In this document: positions 8,348 through 18,751 of the stretch, piece after piece
Position numbering within the stretch: position 1 is the first letter of the stretch
Layout of the letters: every line of letters starts with the position of its first letter
Assembly (NCBI GenBank): GCA_030698375.1
Contig: JAUYLL010000106.1
Coordinates: 1-64,000, forward strand
Origin: Nocardioides sp.
GTDB taxonomy: Bacteria; Actinomycetota; Actinomycetes; Propionibacteriales; Nocardioidaceae
Direction of reading: 5' to 3'
DNA length: 64,000 bases
Translations under genes and position numbers: made by a program
Notes under the pieces: model-generated
Told to the model about the DNA's origin: nothing
The model's input: the letters and a program-made list of their open reading frames with translations, nothing else
Databases searched by the model: none

Positions 8348-9312
8348 GCGTGCTCCTCCAGGTCGTAGAGACGAACTGCGTTGCTCCCCAGGAAGAGGTC
8401 GAGCTCCTCCTGGCTAAGGACCGGCGCGTCGCCGGCATACGGCACTGCGAGGTCGTGCACCATCCCGACCCAGCGCTCGAGCTCCGTTCCGTCCGTGTCT
8501 TCCCGGGGGCCGCGGATGATGTCGGACCCGAAGATCAGGCGATGGGCACCGATCTGGTTGCGCATCCGGCGCACCCGCCGGCGGAACTCCGGGTAGTCCT
8601 CGGCGGCGCAGCGTTGCCAGAGGGACAGCTCGAGGTAGGTGTGCTGCCACCCCGTGGCGCAGTCGAGGGCCTCGGCCCACCATGCCTCGAGGCCGGCGTG
8701 GGCGAGGACAAGACGCAGCCGCGGGTACCGCGCTAGCAGGCTCGCGACCCGGGACGGCCGGCAGCGCTCGACCTGGAGCGGGTCACCGCCGAGGGGGCTC
8801 GAGTGCATCACCACCGGGGTCCCGCGCTCCTGCAGGTCCTCGAAGAGCCACGCGTACGCCGGGTCCTCGAGGTCCCAACCTGCGGCGGGGTAGAGCTTGA
8901 AGCCCTTGCAGAACCGGAGCACCCGTGCCGCCGCGTACAGCTCGCGGGCGTCCTCGTGTCGAGGGTCGAGACCGGCGCAGAAGTAGAGCCGGCCCGGGTT
9001 CGCCACGGCGAGGGACTCGTAGCGGGCGTTGAGCTCGCCGATCGGCAGGTGCGTGCCGGCGGGCGCCCCGACGATCGTCCAGTCCACGACTGGGACGAGT
9101 CCCGCCGCCACCCCCGCCCGGTCGAAGGCCGCCAGCGTGAGGGCGGCGTCCGGGTCGCTCTGGCCGACTGCGACGTGGCCCAGGATGGTCTCTGGGTCGC
9201 GCTCCGGTAGGCGGCGTCCGGCTCCCTGACGCGCCCAGGCCCGACGTAGGCCCTCCGGCAGCCAACTGGCGTCCCAGACGTGCATGTGCGCGTCGATCAC
9301 GGGACCCGACAC
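8344..9312 (-). CDS. Amidohydrolase-family metal-dependent hydrolase
   Basis: A 322-residue TIM-barrel amidohydrolase_2 (ACMSD-like) protein. DAHMHVW at residues 7-13 supplies the first metal-binding His pair. The central VVMHSSP, the RLVLAHAGLEAWW strand and the FGSDI near residue 260 supply the remaining His and Asp ligands. Such enzymes perform decarboxylation or C-C or lactone hydrolysis in catabolic pathways, so hydrolysis of a BVMO-derived lactone is possible but unproven. It is followed, with a 4-nt overlap, by the acyl-CoA ligase and preceded by the thiolase one base away. Confidence 0.85.
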   Translation of the reverse strand: MSGPVIDAHMHVWDASWLPEGLRRAWARQGAGRRLPERDPETILGHVAVGQSDPDAALTLAAFDRAGVAAGLVPVVDWTIVGAPAGTHLPIGELNARYESLAVANPGRLYFCAGLDPRHEDARELYAAARVLRFCKGFKLYPAAGWDLEDPAYAWLFEDLQERGTPVVMHSSPLGGDPLQVERCRPSRVASLLARYPRLRLVLAHAGLEAWWAEALDCATGWQHTYLELSLWQRCAAEDYPEFRRRVRRMRNQIGAHRLIFGSDIIRGPREDTDGTELERWVGMVHDLAVPYAGDAPVLSQEELDLFLGSNAVRLYDLEEHA

Positions 9313-9313
9313 G

Positions 9314-10501
9314 TCAGTCCCGCCCCAGGACGTGCACGGTCGAGGCGGCGGTCAGCCACTCGATGACCCCGCCACCGATCTGGACGACCGCCCGCCGACG
9401 CGACCCGGGGAGCTGCAGCTCACCGGCCTCGCCGCGGAGCTGGGCCACTACGTCGTGCACCTGCGCGAGCCCGCTCGCGCCGAGGGCGTGACCACGGCCG
9501 ACGAGGCCGCCGGAGCGGTTGACCGGCAAGCGACCGTCGGCCTCGGTGACCCCCTGCTCGATCCAGCGCTGCTCGTCCCCTGGGGCGCACAGCCCAACGT
9601 CGGTCCACGCCATCAGCTCGTAGGCCACCGACGCGTCGTGCACCTCCGCCAGGTCCATGTCGGTGGGCCCCAGACCGGACTGCTCGAACGCGGCGCGCGC
9701 CGACGCCTCCACGGCGTTCGGGGCCCCCTCGGCGTCCTTCGGCGGACGGGTGCGCATCTGCGAGGCGAGGATGCGGACCGACCGCGTGGCTGCCACGGCC
9801 TCGGGACGGCTGGTGACAACCACGGCCGCGGCGCCGTCGCTCACCGGCGAGCTCATCAGGACCGTCAGGGGCGGAACCACGGTCCGAGCCGCCAGGACGT
9901 CGGCGGGCGTGGCGCCGAACCGGCGGTGGGCATACGGGTTCGACCGGGCGCTCTGCAGCGACCGCGAGGCAATCCGCGCGAGGCCCTCGAGCGTCACGCC
10001 GCGCCGGTCGAATAGCTCACCGGCCAGTGCCGCCTGGCGGTCGACGAAGGGGCTGCGGTCCGTGCCCGCGCCCTCCGCGGTGCGGAACGACTCCTCGACG
10101 TCCGCCCCGGCGGCGTACGCGCTGAACATGCGCTGCCGGTCCTCGTGGTTGGCCTTCTCGACGCCCAGGGCGAGCACCGTGTCGTACATGCCGGAGGCCA
10201 CTGCCATCCATGCCAGGTGGAGGGCGTTGCCGCCCGACGCACACGCGTTCTCCACGTTGTGGATGGGGATGCCCGCGAGGCCGAGCGGGTAGCCAACGAC
10301 CTCCCCGCGGATGCACTCCTGGCCGGTGATGAGGCCGGCCAGCGCGTTCGAGAAGAACATCGCCTGGATGTCAGGCACGCCGACCTGGGCGTCGGCCAGC
10401 GCGGCGTCGACGGCCACCCGGGCGAGGTCCTTCATCGAGCGGTCCAGGAACTTGCCGAAGGGGCTCATCCCCACCCCGCTGACGACAACTGATCCGTTCA
10501 T
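9314..10501 (-). CDS. Thiolase (SCP2/lipid-transfer type)
   Basis: A 395-residue thiolase-fold enzyme. The nucleophilic Cys is in NVENACASGGNALHLAW (about residue 86) and the C-terminal catalytic histidine is in GRGHALGASG. It would cleave a 3-ketoacyl-CoA with CoA, or perform a retro-aldol/retro-Claisen reaction as Ltp-type relatives do. The ATG at 10501 was chosen for its ATGA overlap with the upstream SDR stop. No dedicated DUF35 partner gene is adjacent here, unlike the thiolase at 20073. Confidence 0.88.
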   Translation of the reverse strand: MNGSVVVSGVGMSPFGKFLDRSMKDLARVAVDAALADAQVGVPDIQAMFFSNALAGLITGQECIRGEVVGYPLGLAGIPIHNVENACASGGNALHLAWMAVASGMYDTVLALGVEKANHEDRQRMFSAYAAGADVEESFRTAEGAGTDRSPFVDRQAALAGELFDRRGVTLEGLARIASRSLQSARSNPYAHRRFGATPADVLAARTVVPPLTVLMSSPVSDGAAAVVVTSRPEAVAATRSVRILASQMRTRPPKDAEGAPNAVEASARAAFEQSGLGPTDMDLAEVHDASVAYELMAWTDVGLCAPGDEQRWIEQGVTEADGRLPVNRSGGLVGRGHALGASGLAQVHDVVAQLRGEAGELQLPGSRRRAVVQIGGGVIEWLTAASTVHVLGRD

Positions 10502-11319
10502 CGTGCGATCCCTTCCTCCGACGACGGCCGAGGCGGCGACGGCCAGGCCGCGCTCACCCCTCCGTCGACCAACAAGCTCTGACCGGTGACGTAGCCGGCG
10601 TCGTCGCTCGCGAGGAACGCCACGGCACCGGCCACCTCCTCGGGCGTGCCCTCGCGGCACATGGGCACGACGCTGCCCCGCGCCCCTCCCGCATCGCCGA
10701 ACTCGCGACGCACCAGCGCGGAGTCGATGTTGCCGAGCACCACCGCGTTGGACCGCAGGCCCCGGTCGGCGTAGCGCGCGGCGACGTGCCGCATGACACC
10801 AAGCTGGGCTGCCTTCGTCGCCTCGTAGGACAGCGAGCGACGGCTGCTGAAGACACCGGCGGTCGAGCCCACGAAGACGAACGCCCCGCGACCCCTGCAC
10901 GTCATCCCCTCCAGCGCGGCCTGGGCGGTCAGCCAGTGTGAGCGGACGTTGACCGCGTCGGCGAGTTCCCAGTCCTCCAGGCTCTGCACCTTCAGCGGCT
11001 GCCGCCCGGAGATGCCGACGTTGCAGACGACCACGTCGAGCCTGCCGTCGCCGAACTCCTCGGCCTGCGCGACCGCGGCCGCGCACTGCTCCGGGTCGGC
11101 GGCGTCGACGGCGACCGCCAGCCCCGGCGTCTGCAGGTGCTCGACAGTCAGCCGGGCACGGTCCAGGTCCTTGTCGCCCACTACGACGTGGGCACCCTCT
11201 GCCGCCAGCCGGAGCGCGATCGCCCGGCCGTTGCCCATGGGGAGAGCCTCGCCGGGCCGGGCCGGCCCGTCGCTGCCGCCACCCAGGACGTAGGCGACCC
11301 TGCCCTCGAACCGGCGCAC
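10498..11319 (-). CDS. Short-chain dehydrogenase/reductase with expanded glycine-rich loop
   Basis: A 273-residue SDR. The nucleotide-binding motif is unusual: GGGSDGPARPGEALPMGNGRAIA replaces the compact TGxxxGIG, inserting about 10 residues. NVGISG, the catalytic Ser in VGSTAG, and Tyr/Lys in YEATK (about residue 168) are present, and the C-terminal GQSLLVDGG is typical. Likely an NAD(P)-dependent 3-hydroxyacyl-CoA or ring-alcohol dehydrogenase. Stop and start overlap the thiolase by 4 nt; the acyl-CoA dehydrogenase gene lies 1 nt upstream. Confidence 0.87.
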   Translation of the reverse strand: MRRFEGRVAYVLGGGSDGPARPGEALPMGNGRAIALRLAAEGAHVVVGDKDLDRARLTVEHLQTPGLAVAVDAADPEQCAAAVAQAEEFGDGRLDVVVCNVGISGRQPLKVQSLEDWELADAVNVRSHWLTAQAALEGMTCRGRGAFVFVGSTAGVFSSRRSLSYEATKAAQLGVMRHVAARYADRGLRSNAVVLGNIDSALVRREFGDAGGARGSVVPMCREGTPEEVAGAVAFLASDDAGYVTGQSLLVDGGVSAAWPSPPRPSSEEGIAR

Positions 11320-11320
11320 C

Positions 11321-12490
11321 TCAGTAGCTCCGCGGAAGGCCCAGCACCTGCTGGGCGATGAAGTTGAGGGACATCTCCTGGCTGATCGGAGCGAGCCGCA
11401 TGATGCGGGCCTCCCGCCAGTAGCGCTCGACGTGGTACTCCTCGGCGTAACCCAGGCCGCCGTGGGACTGCACGGCTCGGTCCGCGGCGTCGTACCCGGC
11501 CTCGGCGGCGAGGTACTTCGCGATGTTCGCCTCCGCGCCGCACGACTGCCCTGCGTCGTACTTCGCCGCCGCGATCAGCGTCATCTCCCACGCCGCCTCG
11601 AGCCGCGCGTAAGCATCGGCCAGCGGGTGGCTGATCGCCTGGTTGCTGCCGATGGCGCGGTCGAAGACGGTGCGCACCTTGGCGTACGCCGTCGCCCGGC
11701 GCAGCGCCGCCTGCCCGATGCCCACCGCCTCCGCGGCGATCAGGACGCGCTCGGGGTTCAGCCCGGAGAGGATGTGCTTGAACCCCATCCCCTCCTCGCC
11801 GATCAGACGCCATCCCTCGACGGGCAGGTCGTCGTAGAACGTCTCGCACGTCGCGACTGCGTTCCGGCCGGCCTTGGGGATAGGGCGGATGTCGACGTGG
11901 GCGGGGTCGAGGTCAATGAGGAAGAGGCTGAGGCCCTCGAACCGCCGGTTCGGGTCGTCGGGCGACGGCGAGGTCCGCGCGAGCATCAGCGCCACCGAGG
12001 ACTCCAGTGCCTTGCTCGTCCAGATCTTCTGGCCGCTGATTCGCCAGCCGTCACCGTCCCGCACCGCGCGGGTCTTGATCCGGGAGGTGTCGGTGCCAGC
12101 GTCTGGCTCGGTGACGGCGAACGCGACGTGCAGCTCTCCGGCGGCCGCCGGCGGGAGGAAGGTCTCCTTGAGCCGGGTGTTGCCGTACTTGATCACCGGC
12201 TGGAGCCCGAAGACGTTCATGTGCAGGGCCGTACAGCCGTTCATCGCCGCACCCGACGCCGCCACCTCCCGCAGCAGGATCGCCGCCTCGGTCACGCCGC
12301 GGCCACCCCCGCCGTACTCCTCGGGGACGGCGATCCCCACCCAGCCGTCCTTGGCCATCGCAGTGAAGAACTCCCACGGGAACCGGTGTTCGCGGTCGCA
12401 CGCCAGCCAGTAGTCGTCGTCGAAGTCGACCAGCCGCTCGCGGATCGCCCTCGCGATCAGCTCGTGGTCCGGGTCTCGCAGCTCAGGCAC
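11321..12490 (-). CDS. Acyl-CoA dehydrogenase
   Basis: A 389-residue FAD enzyme introducing an alpha,beta double bond into an acyl-CoA. Visible are the FAVTEPDAGTDTSRIKTRA and GQKIWTSKA substrate/flavin segments, and the C-terminal SHGGLGYAEEYHVERYWREAR. The GTG at 12490 was chosen over an upstream GTG because AGAGGAG lies 5 nt before it. First gene of a six-gene operon (dehydrogenase, SDR, thiolase, amidohydrolase, ligase, LLM). A KstR2-like operator starts 29 nt upstream. Confidence 0.9.
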   Translation of the reverse strand: MPELRDPDHELIARAIRERLVDFDDDYWLACDREHRFPWEFFTAMAKDGWVGIAVPEEYGGGGRGVTEAAILLREVAASGAAMNGCTALHMNVFGLQPVIKYGNTRLKETFLPPAAAGELHVAFAVTEPDAGTDTSRIKTRAVRDGDGWRISGQKIWTSKALESSVALMLARTSPSPDDPNRRFEGLSLFLIDLDPAHVDIRPIPKAGRNAVATCETFYDDLPVEGWRLIGEEGMGFKHILSGLNPERVLIAAEAVGIGQAALRRATAYAKVRTVFDRAIGSNQAISHPLADAYARLEAAWEMTLIAAAKYDAGQSCGAEANIAKYLAAEAGYDAADRAVQSHGGLGYAEEYHVERYWREARIMRLAPISQEMSLNFIAQQVLGLPRSY

Positions 12491-12519
12491 AAGTTCTCCT
12501 CTGGTCACACACTGGGTCG

Positions 12520-12533
12520 AGCAATTGCTTGCT
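12520..12533. promoter_or_regulatory. KstR2-like operator upstream of acyl-CoA dehydrogenase operon
   Basis: AGCAATTGCTTGCT matches AnCAAGnnCTTGnT with one mismatch (sixth base). It lies in the 74-nt gap between the divergently spaced transcription start region and the upstream SDR stop. The 14-mer is identical to the copy at 41628. Confidence 0.55.
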
Positions 12534-12564
12534 TTTCTCGCGGCACACTGCCGGCGCGCGGGCC

Positions 12565-13443
12565 TCAGCGACCCAGCAGGTCGGTGAGCATCTCCAGCTC
12601 CTGGCGGAAGTCAGTGACCACGACGGCAGCCGACGCGTCGTTGATGTCGGTCCATGCGTCGCGCACCTGCTCGGCGGTGAGGTCGCGGGAGAAGAACCCC
12701 GGCGTCTGGGCCACCATCACGCGCGCCACCCGGCCGCCCCCCACGTTGTAGACCTCGCCGGCGCTCTCGCACTCCTCCGCGCCCAGCCAGAGCACCAGGG
12801 GCGCGACCAGGGAGGGGTCCAGGCTTTCGGCAAGATCGCCCAGCAGGTTCTCGGTCATTCGGGTGCGGGCTCCGGGCTCGATGGCGTTGACGAGGATCCC
12901 GCCCCGGGCACCCTCGATCGCCAGCGTCTTGGTGATACCGACGATCCCGGCCTTGGCCGCTGCGTAGTTCGCCTGACCGAAGTTGCCGAACAGACCGGCG
13001 GCCGAGGTGGTGTTGACGATGCGCCCGTACCCCTGCTCGCTCATCACCGGCCACGCGGCCTTCGACATCCAGAAGGTGCCGCCAACGTGCACGCGGAGCA
13101 CGGCGTCGTACTCCTCCTGAGACATCTTCGAGAAGGACCTGTCCCGCAGGATTCCAGCGTTGTTGACCAGGACGTCGAGACGGCCGTAGGCCTCGGTCGC
13201 GGTCGCGACGACCCGGGCCGCTCCCTCCTGGGTGCTGACGTCGGTTCCGTCGACGATCGCCGTCCCGCCAGCTTCCCGGATGGTGGCGACCACTTCGTCT
13301 GCAGGCGAGTCGTCGGCGCTCCCGACGTCGTTGACGACCACCTGCGCGCCCCGCGCGGCCAGCAGCAGGGCGTGCTCGCGCCCGAGCCCGCGACCGGCTC
13401 CGGTCACGATCGCCACGCGGCCGTCCATCCTAATCTCACTCAT
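12565..13443 (-). CDS. SDR, MFE-2/17beta-HSD4-like hydroxyacyl-CoA dehydrogenase
   Basis: A 292-residue SDR with TGAGRGLGREHA at residues 14-25, NNAGILRDRSF and an active-site Tyr-Lys in YAAAK. The motif set GRGLG...NDVG and the tail extending ~40 residues past the Rossmann core resemble the dehydrogenase domain of peroxisomal multifunctional enzyme type 2 and its actinobacterial homologues, which oxidise 3-hydroxyacyl-CoAs. AAGGAG precedes the ATG. Last gene of the ABC-transporter operon (43 nt after the second ATPase). Confidence 0.88.
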   Translation of the reverse strand: MSEIRMDGRVAIVTGAGRGLGREHALLLAARGAQVVVNDVGSADDSPADEVVATIREAGGTAIVDGTDVSTQEGAARVVATATEAYGRLDVLVNNAGILRDRSFSKMSQEEYDAVLRVHVGGTFWMSKAAWPVMSEQGYGRIVNTTSAAGLFGNFGQANYAAAKAGIVGITKTLAIEGARGGILVNAIEPGARTRMTENLLGDLAESLDPSLVAPLVLWLGAEECESAGEVYNVGGGRVARVMVAQTPGFFSRDLTAEQVRDAWTDINDASAAVVVTDFRQELEMLTDLLGR

Positions 13444-14135
13444 GGAACTCCTTCGTTGGCCGGAGCACCGGCCGGGTTGATGGCTGTCAGCCGAAGAGGG
13501 CCGACATCACTTCGGCGCGGTCGCGGACCTCGTCGGGTGCACCGGAGGCCACAATCTGGCCGCGCTGCATCACGTAGACGCGGTCGCTCACGGCCAGTGC
13601 GAGCTCGGCGTTCTGCTCGACGAGCAGGATCGTCGCGTCCGTCTCGTGGAGGCGGGCGATCGTCTCGAACATCACGTCGACGATCGACGGCGCCAGACCC
13701 ATCGACGGCTCGTCCAGCAGCAGGACCTCGGGGTCGGTCATCAGCGCTCGCCCGAACGCAAGCATCTGCTGCTCGCCGCCACTCATGAGGGCGGCGAGCT
13801 GGCGCCGCCGCTCCGCCAGCCGCGGGAACAGCTCGAACACCTGGTCCCGGAGCTCGCGCAGGCGAACCTTGTCGCTGCGGTTGCTATAGGCAGCCAGGTC
13901 GAGGTTCTCCTCAACCGTCAGCGGAGGGGCGATGCGCCGCCCCTCGGGCACCAGCGCGACGCCGGCGCGCACCACCTTGTGGCACGTCCATCCGGTGATG
14001 TCTCGGCCTCCCACAGTGACGCTGCCGCCCGAGGGACGGTGCAGTCCGGCGATGCTGTTCAGCGTCGTCGTCTTGCCGGCACCGTTGGAACCGATCAGTG
14101 CGACCAGAGATCCCTTGTGGACCTCCAGGTCGACC

Positions 14136-15004
<869 letters not shown>

Positions 15005-15008
<4 letters not shown>

Positions 15009-15910
15009 GCCGTGACCTCCTGCGGAGCGGTGGGGCGCGCCGAGTCGTCGCCCGCACGGGGTGGGTCCTGACGTGATCGTGCGCGCAGCAGCCGCACCCT
15101 GCGGAGGTCGACGAGGCCGCGAGGCACGAAGATGATGATGACGACGAGCAGCACGCCGGTCACCACCCGGTCGTACTCACCCATCACGTCCTTGAGCAAC
15201 TCGGGGAGGATCGTGAAGACGATCGCCCCCACGATCGGCCCCGCCCAGTGGAACGCGCCTCCGAGGACGACGGCCGCGAGGGTGACGAACCCGAGGTGGG
15301 TGTAGAAGGTGTCCGGGCCTATGTACTGCAGGAAGCTGGCCTGCATGACACCCGCCGCGCCACCGAAGGCTCCCGAGATCACGAACCCGACGAGCTGGAT
15401 CCGGCGGGGGGAGATGCCCAGGGTCTGGGCCACTGCGGCGTCCTCCCGCACCGCATCGGCTGCCATCCCGAAGCGGGACTTGGCCAACCGCGCGAGCACG
15501 TAGCCGGCCACCACCAGGCACCCGATGAGCCACAGCCACGTGCCGAGCTCGCCCGGCACGAGGGTGCCGGCCGCACCCCCGGTCAACTCGGTGAGGTTGA
15601 CGACCAGGACCCGGCCGATGAGCACCATGGCAATGGTGGCCATCGCTAGGTAGTGACTGTCCAGGCGGATCACCAGCGCCGCGGTGAGCGCCCCTAGCGC
15701 GGCGCCGAGAACAACGCCGAGCACCAGGCCGAGGAAGGGTGAGAGCCCCACGGTTCCGGCCAGGTAGCCGAAGGTGAACGCGCCGACCGCTCCGAAGAAG
15801 ATCGGGGCGAGGCTGAGGACGCCTGTCCACAAAGTGGCGTAGATGCTGAGCGCGAACAGCGCGTTGACGCCGGCGAACTGGAGCGTGGTGATCCAAGCGG
15901 TAGTGCTCAT
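15005..15910 (-). CDS. LIV-type ABC transporter permease (LivM-like)
   Basis: A 301-residue membrane protein with about nine hydrophobic segments. The EAA-like cytoplasmic loop appears as RFGMAADAVREDAAVAQTLGI, which contacts the ATPases. The C-terminal tail is basic and soluble. It pairs with the permease 14 nt upstream to form the channel. Substrate class for this family includes branched-chain amino acids, amides, short carboxylates and aromatic acids; the catabolic neighbours favour an organic acid. Confidence 0.9.
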
Positions 15911-15924
15911 GGAGACCCTTTCAG

Positions 15925-16812
15925 TCAGGCACGGACGAGCTGGCGCTCGCCGAAGATGCCCTGGGGGCGGACGACAAGCACGAACAGAAGGACGCCGAAG
16001 GTGATGGCGTCCCGGAAGCCCGAGGAGATGTACTGCGAGCTGAGCACCTCGAGCACGCCGATCGCGACGCCCACCGCGGCGGCGCCCCGGATGTCGCCGT
16101 ACCCGCCGACGACCACGGCCGCGAAACCCTTCAGCAGCAGCGCCTCGCCGAGGCCGAACGACACGTTGTTGTCGGAGAAGGCGGCGAGCACGCCGGCGAG
16201 TCCGGCGATCGCCGCGGCTAGGAAGGCGACCGCGAGCAGCGTCCGCCGCGCGTCCACGCCGACGATCGTGGCCGAGCGGGGGTCGACGGAGACCGCGCGT
16301 ACGGCCGAGCCGAACCGCGAGCGGTTGAGCAGCAGGTGCACCACGGTGACCACGATGACTAGGGCAGCGATGCTCATGAGGTGGGCCGGCAGCACAATCA
16401 GCCCGCCGATCTGAATCGGCGTGGCGGGCACGGCCGCGACAGGGTAGCTCTTCGTCGTCGGACCCGCGAACGCCTCCGCCATGCTTAGCAGCACGATCCA
16501 GATGCCAATGCTGGCGATGATCGGCGCGAACATCCCGGCGTTCCGCTTCCGGAGCGGCGCGAAAGCCAGCACGTCGGAGAGGACGCCGAGCAGGCCGGCG
16601 AAGGCGATGCCGACGAGCGCGGCTATCCAGAAGTCGACCCCTCGCTCGGCGACCAGCCAGTAGGAGGACAATGCTCCCCAGGTGGCGAAGGTGCCGTGGG
16701 CGACGTTCAGGATGCCCATGCGCGCCAGGATCAGCGCGAATCCGATGGCGAACAACGCATAGACCGAGCCCAGCGCGATCCCGTTGACGAGCTGCTGCGC
16801 CAAGAGCTCCAC
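15925..16812 (-). CDS. LIV-type ABC transporter permease (LivH-like)
   Basis: A 295-residue membrane protein starting VELLAQQLVNGIALGSVYALFAIG, the classical LivH N-terminus. RFGSAVRAVSVDPRSATIVGV is the ATPase-contact loop. The GTG start at 16812 is preferred because GGGAG lies 5 nt upstream. First gene of the operon LivH-LivM-LivG-LivF-SDR; a KstR2-like operator begins 41 nt upstream. No binding-protein gene is in this operon; two are encoded at 27289 and 29268. Confidence 0.9.
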   Translation of the reverse strand: MELLAQQLVNGIALGSVYALFAIGFALILARMGILNVAHGTFATWGALSSYWLVAERGVDFWIAALVGIAFAGLLGVLSDVLAFAPLRKRNAGMFAPIIASIGIWIVLLSMAEAFAGPTTKSYPVAAVPATPIQIGGLIVLPAHLMSIAALVIVVTVVHLLLNRSRFGSAVRAVSVDPRSATIVGVDARRTLLAVAFLAAAIAGLAGVLAAFSDNNVSFGLGEALLLKGFAAVVVGGYGDIRGAAAVGVAIGVLEVLSSQYISSGFRDAITFGVLLFVLVVRPQGIFGERQLVRA

Positions 16813-16852
16813 AGGCACTCCCTCTCGATGAAGCGGACGGATGCGATGCTCA

Positions 16853-16866
16853 ATCAAGCGCTCGCT
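16853..16866. promoter_or_regulatory. KstR2-like operator upstream of ABC permease operon
   Basis: ATCAAGCGCTCGCT has one mismatch to AnCAAGnnCTTGnT. It sits 41 nt upstream of the LivH-like start in a divergent intergenic region that also holds a second site at 16910. Confidence 0.6.
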
Positions 16867-16909
16867 TTATCCATCGTAAGCCACGTCACAGCCGCCCTGT
16901 CAACACTCA

Positions 16910-16923
16910 ATCAAGCACTTGCT
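16910..16923. promoter_or_regulatory. KstR2-like operator upstream of CoA-transferase operon
   Basis: ATCAAGCACTTGCT is an exact match to AnCAAGnnCTTGnT and identical to the 37897 site. It is closest to the plus-strand CoA-transferase gene; with 16853 it makes two operators 57 bp apart in one divergent promoter. Confidence 0.7.
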
Positions 16924-17000
16924 TAACTCAGTTGGAACGTCTACCGTGCGAGATCTCCGCGCGGCTCCAGGTGGTCCGCGGGCCGGATCCTGGAGGTGTG

Positions 17001-18272
17001 GTGCCTTTTCCCCCGACGATCAGCGCAGACGAGGCGCTCCGCCGACTGCCCCCCGCCAGCCGCGTGGTCGCGGCACCCGGGTGCGGCACGCCCGAGACAC
17101 TGCTCGGGGCGCTGGGACGCATCGCGGAGGAGCTCGGCTCCCCCGTGCTGTACTCCGGGCTGCAGCTCGGCGCCTACCCGTTCCTCGACGCGGCCGCCGC
17201 TGGCCACCTACACCACCGCACCTGGCACCCCTACGGCCCGGCACGCGCGGCCATGCGGGGCGGCTCCGTCGCGTACGTCCCCGCGCGCGCCTCCGCCGTA
17301 CCGGCACTGTTGGATGACTGGGGCACCACGGCTGCCCTCGTCCGGGTCTCGCCACCGGACCGCAACGGGTGGTGCAGCCTGGGCCCCTCGTCCAGCTACG
17401 TCCAGCACGCCGTGGTCCGCGCCACACACGTGATCGCCGAGGTGGCGGCCGACGTGCCCCGCACAGTGGGCGACACCGGGGTGCACGTCTCGCAGATCAC
17501 CCATCTCGTCGAGCCCGAGCACGGCATGTGCACCTTCCCGTCCGCGCAGCGCGACAAGGTCAGCGACCGAGTCGCCGAGCACGTGCTCGCGCTGCTCCCG
17601 GACGCACCGACCCTCCAGCTTGGGATCGGGGCCGTCCCCGAGGCGCTGACCGCGTTCCTGCTCGAGAGCGACCTTCGGGGGGTGCGGTTCGTCGGAATGG
17701 CCAACGACGCGATGGTGCCACTCTTCGAGGCCGGTGTGGTCCCCTGGAGCACCGATCCCCGCCCCGCGGTCCTGGCAGCGGAGCTGATGGGTACGGCGAC
17801 CCTCATGGAGTTCGCCGACGCGAACCCTGCGATCGTGCTGCGCCAGAGCCAAATCTCGCACGCCCCGCGGTCCCTGGCGACCATCCCCCGCCTGGTCGCG
17901 ATCAACTCTGCCATCGAGGTGGACCTCGCCGGCCAGGTGAGTGCAGAGATGGTCGGCGACCGGCAGGTCTCCGGCATTGGTGGCAGTGCCGACTTCGTGG
18001 AGGCGGCCTTCGGCTCCGACGGCGGCCTCTCGATAGTGGCCCTGCCGTCCACCACCCCCGACGGCAACCGCAGCCGGATCGTGCGCGAGCTCGGCTCCCC
18101 CCTGGTCTCGCTGCCCCGGCACACCCCCGACGCCGTCGTAACCGAGCACGGCGTCGCCTGGCTTCGCGGCCGCACCGTCGCGGAGCGCGCGGCGGCGGTG
18201 GCGCGCGTCGCCCACCCCGACCACCGCGCGCACCTGAGCGCGGCGAACACCGACACGCAGGAGACCCCGTGA
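17001..18272 (+). CDS. CoA-transferase / acetyl-CoA hydrolase family
   Basis: A 423-residue enzyme of the 4-hydroxybutyrate-CoA transferase/acetyl-CoA hydrolase family, moving CoA between carboxylates. QLGIGAVPEALTAFL and the glutamate-containing INSAIEVDLAGQVSAEM are recognisable; in this family that Glu forms the acyl-glutamyl and CoA intermediate. GIGGSADF, the loop contacting CoA, follows. The start is uncertain: GTG at 17001 follows GGAGG closely, but the frame is open back to a TTG at 16932. The stop overlaps the MaoC start by GTGA. Probably links the pathway's acid and CoA-ester pools. Confidence 0.85.
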   Translation: MPFPPTISADEALRRLPPASRVVAAPGCGTPETLLGALGRIAEELGSPVLYSGLQLGAYPFLDAAAAGHLHHRTWHPYGPARAAMRGGSVAYVPARASAVPALLDDWGTTAALVRVSPPDRNGWCSLGPSSSYVQHAVVRATHVIAEVAADVPRTVGDTGVHVSQITHLVEPEHGMCTFPSAQRDKVSDRVAEHVLALLPDAPTLQLGIGAVPEALTAFLLESDLRGVRFVGMANDAMVPLFEAGVVPWSTDPRPAVLAAELMGTATLMEFADANPAIVLRQSQISHAPRSLATIPRLVAINSAIEVDLAGQVSAEMVGDRQVSGIGGSADFVEAAFGSDGGLSIVALPSTTPDGNRSRIVRELGSPLVSLPRHTPDAVVTEHGVAWLRGRTVAERAAAVARVAHPDHRAHLSAANTDTQETP

Positions 18273-18751
18273 CGATTCACACCCGCCGTGGCCGCTACTA
18301 CGAGGAGATGATCACCGGTGACATCTTCCGCCACGAGCCCGGCCGCACAATCACCGAAGCCGACAACGTCCAGTTCTGCTCGATGACGCTCAACACCCAG
18401 ACCCTGCACCTGGACGCCGTGAAGTCGGCCGAGAGCGAGTTCGGGCAGCGCCTGGTCAACAGCCTCCTGACGCTCGGGATCGTGTGCAGCATCGGCGTGC
18501 CGGACCTGACCCAGAAGACGACGATCGCCAACCTGGGCTTCGAAAAGATCACGTTCCCCGCGCCCGTCTTCATCGGCGACACGCTCTACTGCGAGACCGA
18601 GATCGGCCCGAAGCGTCCCTCGGCCAGCCGTCCGGGTCAGGGCATCGTCACGCTCGAGCACCGGGGCTTGAACCAGGACGGCGCCCTGGTCTGCCGAGCC
18701 GTCCGCAACGCCCTCGTCCGCTTCCTCCCCGAGGACGAGAAGACCCCATGA
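18269..18751 (+). CDS. MaoC-family hydratase
   Basis: A 160-residue hot-dog protein beginning VTIHTRRGRYYEEMITGDIFRHEPGRTITEADN, with a catalytic Asp-His pair supplied by ADNVQF and LHLD, the usual N-terminal hydratase layout. GFEKITFPAPVFIGDTLYCETEI is the central hot-dog strand region. It resembles mesaconyl-CoA hydratase and other (R)-enoyl-CoA hydratases. The GTG start overlaps the CoA-transferase stop; CAGGAG is 7 nt upstream. Its own stop overlaps the start of a decayed NTF2 gene. Confidence 0.85.
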   Translation: MTIHTRRGRYYEEMITGDIFRHEPGRTITEADNVQFCSMTLNTQTLHLDAVKSAESEFGQRLVNSLLTLGIVCSIGVPDLTQKTTIANLGFEKITFPAPVFIGDTLYCETEIGPKRPSASRPGQGIVTLEHRGLNQDGALVCRAVRNALVRFLPEDEKTP

